Positions 12,174 to 23,744 are shown, counted from the first letter of the stretch. The stretch: 64,000 nt of DNA from Verticillium longisporum (GCA_019188255.1 JAETXT010000009.1:3472001-3536000), one strand, 5' to 3'. The notes: generated by a model from the letters alone, not told the origin. Program-made: numbers and translations.

Positions 12174-12869
12174 ATGACAGCCCTCAACATCAGCCGCAGC
12201 GGTCTCGGCGTCTTCATCTCAGGCATCCTCTCCATCAAGCTCCCGTGGCTGCTCCTGTCAGGAGCCTACAACGCCTACGACCTGGCCCGCAACATCAAGC
12301 TTCTCCGCGACCTGAAGAGGGCCCTGAAGAGTGCTGGTATCCACTTCAAGAAGCGGATCATCGCCAAGGGCCTGGTCGAAGGCGCCGCGACCAAAATGGT
12401 GACGACGGTCCTGACCCTGGGCCACGATGAGGTCGCCGCCGGCGCGAAGACTGTTGCTTCTTGGCTGCACGGTGCGGGCTCGTTCATGGCGGAGCACGTC
12501 ACGTCCTTGTCGTTCAGCTCGCCTGTCAGCGTGTGCTCCGTGCTTGCCTGGGACTCGGTGCATCGACTCAACCACTCATCGTTCAAAGAGACTACTGATA
12601 CTGCCAGTAGGCCAGTGAGCGTAATTCAGAGAGAGCTAGGTCTCGATGACGGGGCTGTTGCTGCGGAACCAGCTGGCAATGAGTGTGTGAAGAACGAACA
12701 TCACTGGGATAAACCTGGGCACGTTGTGGCGGAACAGGTCCTGATCGTCGGAGCCGGTCAGCTGGGCGCCGAAAAGGTGGCGGATGTTGTTGTCGAGAAG
12801 TCGTATGATCGGGCTGAATACGAGTACCGGAGGAAGCGAGACAAGATTAGAGCGTGGTTCCGCAGGTGA
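12174..12869 (+). CDS. Hypothetical protein, 231 residues
   Basis: A single uninterrupted frame with a good start context (gaaaATGACA). An upstream in-frame TTG at 12165 was not used because ATG is expected. Residues 5-35 form a hydrophobic, possibly membrane-associated stretch (GVFISGILSIKLPWLLLSG). A basic helix follows (KLLRDLKRALKSAG), then an alanine- and valine-rich middle, and a C-terminus rich in charged residues ending EYRRKRDKIRAWFRR. No family recognised. Codon use resembles neighbouring genes, so it is probably a real, lineage-restricted gene. Confidence 0.6.
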   Translation: MTALNISRSGLGVFISGILSIKLPWLLLSGAYNAYDLARNIKLLRDLKRALKSAGIHFKKRIIAKGLVEGAATKMVTTVLTLGHDEVAAGAKTVASWLHGAGSFMAEHVTSLSFSSPVSVCSVLAWDSVHRLNHSSFKETTDTASRPVSVIQRELGLDDGAVAAEPAGNECVKNEHHWDKPGHVVAEQVLIVGAGQLGAEKVADVVVEKSYDRAEYEYRRKRDKIRAWFRR

Positions 12870-13030
12870 GATTTCAGTACATGTTTCCGAGTATGATAGA
12901 ATGTTTGATATTCATGGACATGGACACGTAAGCCGGCTCGATAGAATATAGAGAATGCCCCTTTGCAGCGTCCATGGTCCGTGACTAGCCTCAATATCGA
13001 AGCATGCAGCTTGCGCCGCGTCACGAATTT

Positions 13031-13066
13031 TGTCTAACCCCCCCCGGATTTTGTCTAACCCCCACC
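13031..13066. repeat. Short direct repeat
   Basis: The motif TTTTGTCTAACCCCC occurs twice within about 35 bp, just downstream of the kinase gene's stop codon. Confidence 0.6.
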
Positions 13067-13091
13067 CCACGCTCCCCACGGCAGACAAACC

Positions 13092-14423
13092 CTAGTCCCT
13101 GTAGGCCACGCCCAACTTGGAGGCATCCTTGAGCCTCGTCACATCCGCTCTCGTCTCATCCTTGGCCCGGCCCTCTTTCAGATAGCAATTCGGCATGCCA
13201 CAGCCCTGCTTGCCCTCATACCAGCCCCCGTCGATGAGCTCCCTCTCCGTCTTCTGCCAGCTCGGAATCTTGGCGGGCGTCTTCTTGTCGAGGTCCGCCA
13301 GCGTAAAGTCCAGCAGCCGCAGCGCGCCGTCCTCGCCGTCCTCGTACCGGAAGAACAGGGAGCAGTCGCGCAGCGTCATGGCGACGAGCAGGTCCTCGTC
13401 CGGCGCCGCGGGCGTCGTCGCGAGAAACGTGTCGCGCCGCGCGAACCGCGCCTGCAGGTCCCGCAGGAACCGCAGCGCCTCGTGCCGCCGAATCTCGGCG
13501 AACAGGAAGCGTGCGACGCGCGCGTCCTCGCCGCGGAAGATGCGCTCGGCGTGGCCGTGCCATGGCTCCGCTGCCTCTCCTTCCTTCAGCTCCTTCGCGC
13601 CGTTCTCGCGCTTCTCCTTCTCGCCGTTCTCGCGATTCTCCTCTTTCCCCTCCGCGGACGCCGGCGCCGGCGCGACGAGGCGGAGGGGACACCCGTAGCG
13701 GTCGGGGTCGGACTTTTTCGGCTTGGCGTCGGCGGGGGCGGCGTGCCAGCGGCTCGCGGCGACGGCGCAGTTGCGGCAGGTGGTGGCGCCGCGGGGCGCC
13801 GTCGGCGACTGGGCGAGCCACTTGGGCTTGATCTCGGCGAAGCGCTCGCGCTCCGGGCGGCGCGGGCGCATGTCCTGCGTCAGCATGTGGGCGCCGGCGG
13901 GGCCGACGCGGGAGCCGACGAACTTGGCGGCACGTCGCGGCAGGTGGGGGTGCGGCAGTGGCGACGACGACAATGGGGCGGAGGGAGGCTCGTCACGGCG
14001 CGGCTGGCCGTTGTCGTCCATGGCGGCGAGGAGGGCGTTGCACTCGTCTATCAGGGGCTGGGTCACCTGGATGAGCTTCTGCCGGACGATGAGCGAGGCG
14101 TCGTTGTTCAAGGCGGGCAGGATGGTCTCTTGGACGTAGGCGAGCTGGTCTGTGGCGGAGATGGCGCTGTCGCCGCCCTTGGTGTGTTTCTGGATGCGCA
14201 GGAGGAAGCCGTCTGGATGGTTGGTCAGTCTGGGATTTTCAGGAGGGCAGGGGAGAGATGGGTGCTCACCACACAATTGGCGGACATGTTGGGTGTAGGC
14301 GTCGCCGCCGCTGTCGTCGATGAAATGGAGGGCCCAGACCGTGTTGGCGGCGCCTTCACCCACGAACTCGAGCCACTTGTCGCCGAGCCTGGGGATGCCA
14401 GGCGGCCTTTGCGTGTTGGACAT
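13092..14423 (-). CDS. IPK1: Inositol-pentakisphosphate 2-kinase
   Basis: Makes InsP6 from Ins(1,3,4,5,6)P5 using ATP; InsP6 is a cofactor for mRNA export and other nuclear steps. The frame is open over 443 codons, but 14213-14269 has GTGAGC...CCATCCAG ends with a CTGAC branch-like site, so I treat it as a 57-bp intron. Exons are 14270-14423 and 13092-14212, giving 424 residues. The N-terminal GEGAANTVWAL is the nucleotide-binding loop, GFLLRIQK follows, and EIKPKW is the family signature near residue 180, followed by the Cys-rich CRNCA. An acidic Glu/Lys/Asn-rich insert (about 235-265) is low complexity. The late LRDCSLFFRY and LLDFTLADLDKK match the family's C-lobe. Confidence 0.9.
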   Translation of the reverse strand: MSNTQRPPGIPRLGDKWLEFVGEGAANTVWALHFIDDSGGDAYTQHVRQLCGEHPSLPCPPENPRLTNHPDGFLLRIQKHTKGGDSAISATDQLAYVQETILPALNNDASLIVRQKLIQVTQPLIDECNALLAAMDDNGQPRRDEPPSAPLSSSPLPHPHLPRRAAKFVGSRVGPAGAHMLTQDMRPRRPERERFAEIKPKWLAQSPTAPRGATTCRNCAVAASRWHAAPADAKPKKSDPDRYGCPLRLVAPAPASAEGKEENRENGEKEKRENGAKELKEGEAAEPWHGHAERIFRGEDARVARFLFAEIRRHEALRFLRDLQARFARRDTFLATTPAAPDEDLLVAMTLRDCSLFFRYEDGEDGALRLLDFTLADLDKKTPAKIPSWQKTERELIDGGWYEGKQGCGMPNCYLKEGRAKDETRADVTRLKDASKLGVAYRD

Positions 14424-17400
14424 GACGTGTGAGGTTGGAGATGGAGTGGCCCATTTGCTGCTTGTGGGCCAGGCTCGTGTCAGCTCGTGTTGCTACTTCT
14501 GACGTTGGCGAGGTCGAGGTCAATGCTTGGCCCAATGCCGTAGATGGTGCTCGTGCATTCGGCATGTATTGGAACACATTGGATGTCTTGGAGCCGACGG
14601 TGGAAGTCCAAGCCACGATGCCCGGATTGAGCGAGGCTGTCAGCTAGGCTGTCAGCTAGGCACCTACTCAACCATGACGACACAAGCGTCCCGAGTTGGA
14701 CAGTCGCAACGGGCAGCCTTGGCTTATGTAATGCCTTCCTCTTTGTCGTTGGGAACCGCTGCAAGACGCGTTCCTCCTCGCCGCATTTCCTTTTTCACGA
14801 CATGGGACGAGAGTAGCATTGGATTCCGATGCGAAACGTAGACGAACAGTCAATGGTGAGGCGTTGCCTCTGAACTCGATTCGTTGGTGCCATGTTGCCC
14901 CGCCAACCGGATCGCCACTGATTCACGTCAACAGACCCGTTGGTCCATGTGGACGGCATTCCGTATCAACTCCCTTCGAGTAAGGTACTCAAGTAACAAG
15001 CCCAGCTCTGGCAGCTCTGGCAGAGAGCTGGGTATTGGAGGGAAAAACTGCAGACATTCGAGGCAGTCGCAGTAGAGGTTCAACTTTCTTGGAGGCTATG
15101 CCATATGAGCTGAATATGGAGAAGATCAGGCAGAAGCACTTCGGCGCTCTCTGAACTCGCATGCAACCCGCTACCGTAGAGTCATCAAGCATCAACTCCA
15201 CCCCTCCACCCCCGCCAACATATCCCTGGCGACATGCTGCATGGTAAAGCTCAGGGAGATAAAATCCCGAAAGAGCCCGGTATAGCTAACCTCATAGGCT
15301 GCTCCGCGACACCATACGCACATGGGTCGAACGTGAAGGACTTTAGTGTACATGGTAGATACTCGAGTGTAAGGGATAAGAATGGAATGGAATGGCCTGT
15401 GCTTTGACTGCCTGTGGGGCCCGTGAACAATGCATCGCTATAGGCAGTATTACACACATCGGCGAGACATGCCAGGCGTAGGCGTTACATGTACTCGCTC
15501 ATGGAAGTCGTCCTTAGATGGTGTAAGTTGGCTTGGTTGTGATTAGTAGATTGAGATACTTGAGGGTACACTGAATGACCTCACATCGAGGCCGAGAGAT
15601 ACATTCTCCCCTGCATTGAATCACAGTCACCATTGCATGACTACCTTATACTCACACGTATCAGTAATCGGATGGCTCGTGCATGTTTGATCGTTGTAAG
15701 CCGAACAACGGCCGAGAGTTTCGCTCCAAGATGTACGACATGCGTGCACCACTCCTCTGCTCTACCGCTGCAGCCGACAACAACAAATAGGAACACGCAT
15801 AAACATGGCAAGAAACCCATTGTTACAATACGTCCCTACACACCAGTTACACACCAGTGAAACGATCGACAGTCAAAACACAACACACACTATCAACTGT
15901 CGCGTCTGCCTCTCTTCAGAGCAGCCTGCTCTCTAGGCCCGTTGTGGCAGCACGGCAACGCCAATTTGCGGGGGGGCGTTAACCTCAGGAAATTACCACT
16001 GCCTTGGAATTAGTGCAGCAGTCGAAAGAATCCCACCCCACGGGGAGAGAAATGCCATGCCGCGACGGCCGAGCGGCCTAGCTGGAGGGAAAGTCGTGTC
16101 GTGGTGGTGTGGGAGAATCAGGGAATGATAGGCCGCTTCCCTGTTCCTGATGCAGGTGTCGTGGTGGTGTGCGGGCTTTCTCTCCAAACGCGCGCATCTC
16201 ATTCTTCCTTCGATTTCTCGTTTGGCCATTATGCCTCACATGAACAGCAGAAGACGAGGGGACAGCAGTCAGCAGCAAGGCCAAAAAGGCTGCTTCTCGC
16301 ATCGCCATGATCGAGCCTGTTGCGGGCGCAGCACAAGCAGGTGTGCCGTGTCGGCCCCATTGTCGTGCGGCTTGACGTGATGGTCGACCCATCTTGGCCC
16401 ATTGGTCTGCTGTCGCTGTCGGGTGGACGGGTCATCAGCGACTGAAAGGCGAGACACACGGGCTGGCTGACCAGGCGGAGCGTTTCGTTGTTTGTACAGA
16501 CACATGCATCGTTAGGAGTCTAATCGTTCGGGCGTCGTTCTTTTGTTGTTGTTATTGATTGTTGGCCCTCGATGGCGCATCCTGGCCGGGAATGGCAGGA
16601 TGACGCTTGTTGCGAGCGCTTGGCTCCAGCTCCAGTTGGAAGGTACCTGCCTTGCCTGCCCTGCCTGCCCTGCCTGCTACATGTACATGTAACAGCAGCA
16701 GATGGTGACATGCCGGGTCATCGGACAGCCTCGGGTGACTTGCATTGCGCTGGGCGGCCCAGCGGACAGGGCGGGCACGACTGAGAGGCCGCGCATAAGA
16801 AAAATATAGTCTCCAGCGGGTAGTGACTATTGGCAACCACGAGTACCCCGATGTGGAGCCAACGGCTGGGTCAGGCGTTTTGAGGCGCTGTGACTGGCGA
16901 GACGTGATTTTCCGGGGGTCGGCTGGGCGTGTTTTGGGGGGGAAGGAAGGGGGAATATGGAGCGAGGAAGGAGGTCGCGTGCAGGGGGATCGTCTTAGGG
17001 GGCAATGGGGGGCAAGGGCGGGTTGCTTCTGGCTGGAGCTGCATTGTCTTTGGTGCTTCTTTGCTTTGACGGGCACGAGAAAAAATTCTCGCGCTAGAGC
17101 GTGCGCCCCGTTTCCTCCGTGCTCTCCCGGCTCGCTGCCCTTTCCCTCGGGCTGGCTCGTGCGCTTGCCTCCCTCCCTCCCGTCTCCCTGCCTCTGCTCC
17201 TTGTGGTCCCGGTGCTGCAGCTGCAGCTCCAGCTCCAGCGCTCGGCTCTCGCATTTTCCAGGCTTTTTACAGAAGCTCTGCCCCCCCGGGATATCATATA
17301 GCGTCATACCGAGACCTTCCATTCCACGCCCGACACACAGCCCACGCATCTTGACGCCTCGACCCTACCTACTCCTTCTCCTCCAGCGTCAAGACCCTTT

Positions 17401-17634
17401 ACCTTGCGACCTATCGACCACCTCATCATCGACTAGAACCTCCTCAACGAGTCTGCATCGCCTCCTGTACGCCCACTGAGATTTGCGACATCTCCCATCT
17501 TTCGAATCCGATAACCAGACGACAAGCCGGAAAAAAACTACTAAAAAAACTCGAACGCACGCATCGTGCCCCCCCGTCGTCATCAACGCGCCGCCTCCCT
17601 TCGATGGTCTCCCGCTCCTAAACGCCATTTCAAC
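14424..17634. other. Divergent intergenic region, about 3.2 kb
   Basis: Separates IPK1 and MDM34, transcribed apart. It holds a duplicated CTAGGCTGTCAG near 14636-14661 and a CCTGC-rich tandem stretch near 16648-16678. The right part is pyrimidine-rich, as expected for the MDM34 leader. Two overlapping ORFs at 16552-17479 on opposite strands look like chance frames in low-complexity DNA. Confidence 0.5.
16648..16678. repeat. CCTGC-rich tandem repeat
   Basis: CCTGCCCTG-like units repeat about three times. Confidence 0.7.
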
Positions 17635-17904
17635 ATGGCCTTCAACTTCAACTGGTCGCCTCTGGCCGCCGACGAAGACTTCTACAGGCGCGCACGCGAC
17701 TTGTTGACCACAGCCCTCAACAAGCCCCCGACACCGCCCATCATTGTCGATGACATTCTCGTGACCGAGCTCAACCTGGGCTCCGTGCCCCCCGACCTGG
17801 AGATTCTCGAGATTGGCGACCTCGCCGAGGATAGGTTCCGCGGCATTTTCAAAATGTCCTATTCGGGCGATGCCTTTCTGACGTTGAAAACACGCGTCCA
17901 AGTA

Positions 17905-17964
<60 letters not shown>

Positions 17965-19599
17965 GTGTGTGCATGCACCACCAAACAGGAGGTGCAGGAG
18001 CTCTCGCTCCACGGACAACATCCGTTCTCCCGCAAGCTTCCGCACCACCATCAATCCATCCCCTCCTTTCCGTGTCACCAAACAACCATCACCCCCTCTG
18101 GACGCACAGCTCTCCGCATTGCTATGCAATTTGCCCATGCTGGGATGCGCGCCTGGACTTGCTACCCTGGGGCAGGGGTCCCTCGAACGTGCACCATTAA
18201 CAGACGGCTAATATATCAACAATAGGCGAACCCCCTGGCTTCGTATCTCTACTCCAAGCCTACCTTCACGTCACCTCAGCCCTTAGCGGCTTCTTCGGGG
18301 CTGACAATTCCCCTCTCCATCACACTGTCCGACATTAAGCTGTCGGCGTTCATCATTCTCGTCTTTTCCAAGCAAAAGGGCTTGACCCTGGTGTTCCGCA
18401 ATGACCCACTTGAGTCGCTCAAGGTCTCATCGACCTTTGACTCGATTCAGTTTGTGCGCGATTACCTCCAGAGGACCATCGAGGGCCAGCTGAGGACATT
18501 AATGATGGATGAGCTGCCGGCCATCATCCATCGCCTGTCGCTGCAGCTCTGGTGCCCGGACCAGGCCCAGAAGAAGGACGAGGAGGCTGCAAAGGAGCAG
18601 GCCGATGAGACGGCTGTGGATCCCTTTTCGAGCCCGCCTCTGGATCCTGTTGACGCGCACGGCAACCTGCTCGATCCCAATGACATTGCATCCATGTCCC
18701 TCGAGGGCGGCCCTGAAGTCCAGTCACTCTTCTCCCAGAAGAACCTGCTGCGCCTCGGCGCCCTCAACGACTCTCACAGGACCTTTTCGCTGTTCACCCC
18801 GAACATCCGTGATGTCGTATTCCGTGCCTGGACGGGCAACGTCGTTTCTGATTCGGCTTGTAACACGCCCCCAACGGCCACGCCGAGCCTGTCCAAGACC
18901 AACTCGTTCGCCGGCACGGCGACGGCGACGACGTACACCTTCTCCGACACGGCAAGCGCATCGCACGGCTACCTCCCTTCGCGACCTTCTCTCGTGAGCC
19001 TCAACTCAGCCATGTCAGGTCTTGCCATGGGCTCCAACACGCGATCCAAGTCGTACACGGGCCGCAAGAAGAAGACGAGAGTCGTCAACCTGAGGCGCAC
19101 CAAGACGGCGCTTCCCGAAGAGAGCGAAGCAGGCGACACAAACTCCGACTCGGCGTCCGTTGCCGCCTCGTCTACAGAGCCCCTCATGACGAGCTCCATC
19201 TCTGAAGAGCCCGAGGATGAGGTGTCCATGCCTCCGACGCCGACTAGAATGCGCTTCGACCGCACCAACGCCGACGTTCCCCGTCTGCCCACTCGCCCTC
19301 CTCTGACTCCCAACTTCTACCAGGCGCCTCCTGAGAGTGTTCCTACTGCACCCATCGTTGCCGACAACGCTCGGGACGTGCAGCCCACGCCCAGCACCGC
19401 GCTGCGACGAGTTGAGAAGGCCCGCCGCTTCGAAGCTGAGAATGCGCCGTCTGAGAATCTCGAGCCCGACTGGATCATGAAGATGGCCGGCGAGATTGCC
19501 CGCCGCGTCTACGATGAGAAGACCCGCCACCAACAGCAGGGCGGTCTCTGGGACGAGCGTGATCCCATGCCGCCCCCAGCGTACGAAGCCACCAATTGA
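17635..19599 (+). CDS. MDM34: ERMES complex subunit MDM34 (mitochondrial distribution and morphology)
   Basis: MDM34 is the mitochondrial outer-membrane subunit of the ER-mitochondria encounter structure, which tethers both organelles and moves lipids. Start MAFNFNW is diagnostic. Exons 17635-17901 and 18226-19599 give 546 residues, the usual fungal length. The SMP lipid-binding domain covers about residues 1-205 ([66 protein letters not shown]). A basic stretch ([14 protein letters not shown], about 330) and a Ser/Pro-rich tail follow. The 324-bp intron is long for this window because it contains a CT microsatellite (17909-17962) plus about 260 bp more. Confidence 0.96.
17909..17962. repeat. 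(CT)n microsatellite inside the MDM34 intron
   Basis: About 27 CT units starting seven bases after the 5' splice site. Confidence 0.97.
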
Positions 19600-21242
19600 G
19601 CAAGATTCTTGCTTAGTCTGACTTTGCATAAACTGTACCAACTCGAACAACTTATTTTCGTGCCTGTTCTCCCTGCTCATTATACGGCATAGCATGGCAT
19701 CGATTGTTCATTGCGTCATTTTCCTTGACTCTCTGCTTTACTTTTTTTTCCCGCATGGCGCTCTTGGCGGGGGACACACGAGATGAGAGAGAGACAAACA
19801 CTCCGGGACTCTTCCTGACGCTGTATGCGTCTCATGGGGTCCCGTATTCTTATTGTTAATGTGTGCTTCACTCGCATGGCGTTTCGGGGCTAATTTGATT
19901 CTCCACCCTTTTTTCGCGGAGGAAAGGGGATTCGCAACATATAAAAATGGGGATGGAAACTTTGGGGGCCAGCGTTGCTTTGCTACTTTTTACATACGCT
20001 TCAGGGTTGAGGAATGACGGCCCCCCCCTCAGCCGATACACTGCCGGCGCTCTGGTCGCCGGCACCTTGGGCCGGCTCAGTCGACAAGGCTGGCCGCCCC
20101 GCTGATACATTGTTTCCTTTGTCACTTGTGAGACGTCGGACCCCTAGAAGGAGGACGCGTACGATGCTCTGTATACAATGGGACGGAAGGGCCGGATACA
20201 GGTCGTGGCGAAAGCACGACCGGAGACGCTGCTTGATGAAGCGGCCGAAGTAGGATACGAGAGTGTGTGCTTGGACGTGCGTCCCTGAGGTGGACGGCGC
20301 GGCAGAGGAAGAAATTCAACTCCCATCTGTTACCAAATCTGTACGTTCCGTGACTGTCGTGACTGACTGGATCGTGCGCGTGTGGTTGTTTGTCCACGTA
20401 TTTGGCGTATGAATTGGATTGTCACGATTCTGCGCATATGACGGTGTATGGTATAGATTTGTCTACTATTGAGAGACGTCAAGTGGTCTATCCACGGGCC
20501 TCTGTGGCCAACCCCGTCTACATGCATAAGTACCATCATGCACCTCTCTCTGGCCCATTTGCTCCGCATCTCCTGACGACAGCCACAAGTATGATGAGCC
20601 TCTGTGCTCCAATAATTGGGGCCTCAATGCACCCAGCCCCTCCGATGTCCGGGGCCGTTCCTGATCTCGCCCCTTGCGCCGTGTGCCCCTGCTCACTCTG
20701 CGCTCTTCAAGGCGCACACCGCTAACCGCTGACTGGCCAATGTAACCGTCGCTAGGGTTTCTTCACCTTGCTGGGGCTGTCGGGTTTCATCTCATGCGAT
20801 GAGGCCATGTTTTGGACTTTTGGGCTTGCCGTTGGTCAGGACCACATCATCGCCATGTACAGCCACGACGCTCCAGTGTAATGCACATGACAGGCAGCCT
20901 TTGCCTTTGCCTTGAGACCGGTCACCTGGTGGGAGGGGTGCCGGAAGACGCGCCGTCGGGTCAGTTTAGCGCTTTCAGTGCAGGCTCGTCGGACGTCGCC
21001 CGCGCAGAACCATTCTCGGCAGCAGTCGAGCTCGGGACGCCCTCGGCCTCGTGCGTGTCCCACGGCACAGGCGTACCGGGCGGCGGCATGCGCGCAGCGT
21101 GCGCGAGGTTCGCCTTGGCGCGCTCAACCTCCCTGGCGCGCCGGCCCTCCTCGGCCCGCAGGCGCCTGCCCCGGGCCGCAGCCGTAGACCTAGACGCCGG
21201 GCGCCGGGCGTCAATCGTCCGTCCGTCGCGCGGGGAGGGCCT
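19600..21242. other. Convergent intergenic region
   Basis: Lies between the 3' ends of MDM34 and YAF9. About 1.6 kb with short poly-T and poly-C runs; no gene recognised. Confidence 0.5.
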
Positions 21243-22220
21243 CTAAGCCTGCCCCGCGGCCTGGGCCTGTGCCTGGGCCTGGGCGGCGGCGGCTGTGGCG
21301 GCGGCGGCGGCGTTCTCCTCCTTGAGGCGCGCGAGCTGGGCCTCCTTGTCCTTGAGCTCGTCGAGCATGGACTTGCAGAGCTTCTGGGCGGCGTCCTGGG
21401 CGTCCTTGAGCTTCTTGATCTCGAGCTGCTCCGTGTCGCGGCTGAACTCGTGGCCGGGCTTGCTGTGCGCGGGCACGATGGCGGTGCGCTCCCAGACGGC
21501 GGGGGCGTTCTTGTCGGGCAGCGGCGGCAGGGCCTTGGTTTTGCCCTTGCCCGCGCCGCCGCCGCCGCCGCCGCCTGCCTTGCCTGCACCGGCAGCGGCA
21601 CCAGCGGCAGCGGCACCGCCGGGGTGGCCCTTGGGGTGGGCGCCCGAGGTCAGTATCTCGTAAAAGGTCTCGTAGGGCTCGCTGAAGAGCTGGTCCTCGT
21701 AGATCCAGGCGCGGGCCTCGCCGTTGCCGGTGCGCATCTCCTCCTTCTCCTCCTCGGTGCGGCCGTACGGGTGCAGGCGCAGGTGGTGGTAGAGGGTCTG
21801 GGGCTTCTCGCCCGACTCGGTGGCGTAGTAGAGCTTGAGGGTGATTTCAAACTCGCCCCAGCCCGTCTCATTGACGACGAAGGGTTTGCCGGGTTCGGCG
21901 TCGATCACTGCGAGGCGCAACGAGTCAGCATGCGACGGAGTTTGATTTGGGGGGGGGATGGAGAAGGAGGGTGGGGACGCACTTCGGACATGATTTGGGA
22001 TGGACTCGTGCAGCTTGAACTGGATTCGTCGGAGCCAGTAGGTGATGTCTGTGTCGACGAGGCCCTTGACGAAGACCTGCCACGAGTGTGTGTGGTCGTC
22101 AGGCACGCCGGGCGGTTTCGGGTTCTGGGGACCAAAGGGAATGGCGGTGGTGCCGTAGATGAAGGGCCGGCAGACCTGGGTGCCCTTGACTCGTTTTCCG
22201 AGGTTGCTCGGAGGCGCCAT
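21243..22220 (-). CDS. YAF9: YEATS-domain protein YAF9 (SWR1 / NuA4 subunit)
   Basis: YAF9 reads acetylated or crotonylated histone H3 and is shared by the SWR1 remodeller and the NuA4 acetyltransferase in the nucleus. Exons are 21983-22220 and 21243-21907, with intron 21908-21982 (75 bp, GTGCGT...CGCAG); splicing gives 300 residues. The intron has no in-frame stop, so an unspliced frame also stays open. The YEATS domain covers about residues 10-170 and shows the hallmarks HTHSWQVFVKG and NETGWGEFEITLKL. A Gly/Ala low-complexity linker (about 195-225) leads to a C-terminal coiled coil (LEIKKLKDAQDAAQKL onward) and an Ala/Gln-rich end. Confidence 0.94.
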   Translation of the reverse strand: MAPPSNLGKRVKGTQVCRPFIYGTTAIPFGPQNPKPPGVPDDHTHSWQVFVKGLVDTDITYWLRRIQFKLHESIPNHVRSASPPSFSIPPPNQTPSHADSLRLAVIDAEPGKPFVVNETGWGEFEITLKLYYATESGEKPQTLYHHLRLHPYGRTEEEKEEMRTGNGEARAWIYEDQLFSEPYETFYEILTSGAHPKGHPGGAAAAGAAAGAGKAGGGGGGGAGKGKTKALPPLPDKNAPAVWERTAIVPAHSKPGHEFSRDTEQLEIKKLKDAQDAAQKLCKSMLDELKDKEAQLARLKEENAAAAATAAAAQAQAQAQAAGQA

Positions 22221-22745
22221 GACGGCTGGACGATATGACGGTTATGAATGCACGTGTTGCGATGGTTATGACGATGACCTCAAAAATGATGGAGGGGGGA
22301 AAGCGATGGGCAGGAAACGTGTTGAAGAAACATGTTGACTTTGACGGCAGCCTTGCCGCGATGGCGGGACACTTTAGCAGGGTCAGAAGAGGAGAACCAA
22401 TGAAGAGGCGTAGCCAGTGGGCAGCACCCCTGGAGCCTCGATGGGGGCCAATGGCACAGCTGTAGTGGGGCCCTCGGCATTCTCAGCCTCGACCCTCGAT
22501 GAAATCATGACTTGAGCTGCTGCGTCAGTGCCTCGTTCTATTTCATCCAAGCATCGAACCACCATTGAGGACCTCATTCCGGCCTCATTCCGGCCTCATT
22601 GATCACTGATTTTGTTCTTTTTCATCTAGATAGTATCCTGTCATTCTTTGTACCGAATCTCGTCCTTTCCATTGCAATTCTCACACGCCAACTCACTTCA
22701 CAATCAACACACATACCTCCGAACCCACCACAGCGTGCACACACC
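22221..22745. other. Divergent intergenic region between YAF9 and COQ11
   Basis: A shared promoter of about 525 bp. It holds three tandem CCTCATTCCGG-like units near 22571-22600. No other feature seen. Confidence 0.5.
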
Positions 22746-23684
22746 ATGTCGGCAACAACAGCAAAGCGATTGGTGGTCTGTGGTGGCAACGGTTTCCTAG
22801 GCTCACGGATCTGCAAGTACGCCGTACAGAGAGGATGGGACGTCACAAGTGTCAGGTAGGCACACCTCGAGAAAACCCACCCTTGAACCCTCCTCCCCAG
22901 CTCACAACCGGTCAGCCGCTCTGGTGAACCCCGCTGGGACACAGTCACCTCGTCCGCCTCGCCGCCGTCCTGGTCCCACAAGGTGACCTGGGAGCGCGCC
23001 GACATGCTCCAGCCGTCGACCTACGCGCCGCTCCTCAAGGGCGCCGACTATGTCGTCCACAGCATGGGCATCCTCCTCGAGGCCGACTACAAGGGCGCCA
23101 TCTCCGGTCGCGAGTCCCCCTCGCCGGCCTCCAAAAGGCCTTTGCCCCCGTCAAGGACCGCGGCATCGTGAACCCGCTGCAGCAGGAGCCCGGCAAGGAG
23201 AACATCCGTCCGACCAACCCGGCCGACCAGTTCTCCTACGAGGTCATGAACCGCGACAGTGCCGTCATGCTCGCCAAGCAGGCCGCCGCCGAGGACGCGA
23301 GCGCCTTCGTCTACGTCTCGGCCGCCGGCGGCGCCCGTGCTGCCGGCCCGTTACATCACCACCAAGCGCGAGGCCGAGAGCATCATCGCCCCCGAGTTCC
23401 CCCGCATGCGCGGCGTCTTTATGCGCCCGCCCTTCCTCTACGACAGCTCGCGCAAGTTCACCCTGCCCATGGCCGCCGTGACCGGCGCCGGCGCCCTCTT
23501 CAACACGGTTACGGGCGGTGTCTTTGGCGGCCTCCTCGGTGCCGGCGGCGCCAAGCCGCTGCCCGTCGAGACGGTGGCCGAGGCCGTCGTCGAGGCTCTC
23601 GATGACGACAAGGTCAGGGGACCCATTGAGATTCCGCAAATCGAGGAGCTGGCCAACAAGTCGTGGAGGAAAAACATGCTGTGA
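22746..23684 (+). CDS. COQ11: COQ11-like NAD(P)-binding oxidoreductase (extended SDR), frame disturbed
   Basis: COQ11 (yeast YLR290C) is a mitochondrial protein associated with the coenzyme Q synthome. Exons 22746-22855 and 22916-23684. The Rossmann motif GGNGFLGSRIC is at residues 13-23, followed by SRSGEPRW, YVVHSMGILLE, QFSYEVMNRDSA, YITTKREAE (YxxxK-like) and GVFMRPPFLYDSS. The protein is continuous only if reading moves from frame 0 to frame 2 at the C run 23116-23120, then back to frame 0 near 23331-23337. These correspond to one and two missing bases, both at C runs, and together they keep the total length divisible by three. Read literally, the frame stops at 23169-23171. Probably about 293 residues in the true gene. 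Confidence 0.88.
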
Positions 23685-23704
23685 GACCTGGAGGCAGCAG
23701 CAAG

Positions 23705-23744
23705 ACAGGCAGCAAGGCAGGCAGCAAGGCAGGCAGCAAGGCAG
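23705..23744. repeat. 12-bp tandem repeat in the COQ11 3' region
   Basis: CAGGCAGCAAGG-type units occur about 3.5 times, starting shortly after the stop codon. Confidence 0.8.

Noticed and set aside
16552..17479. Two long overlapping ORFs on opposite strands
   Set aside because: Pyrimidine-rich low-complexity DNA upstream of MDM34; no start context, introns or family similarity.
21051..22238. 395-codon plus-strand ORF across YAF9
   Set aside because: Gly/Leu/Val-rich antisense shadow of YAF9.
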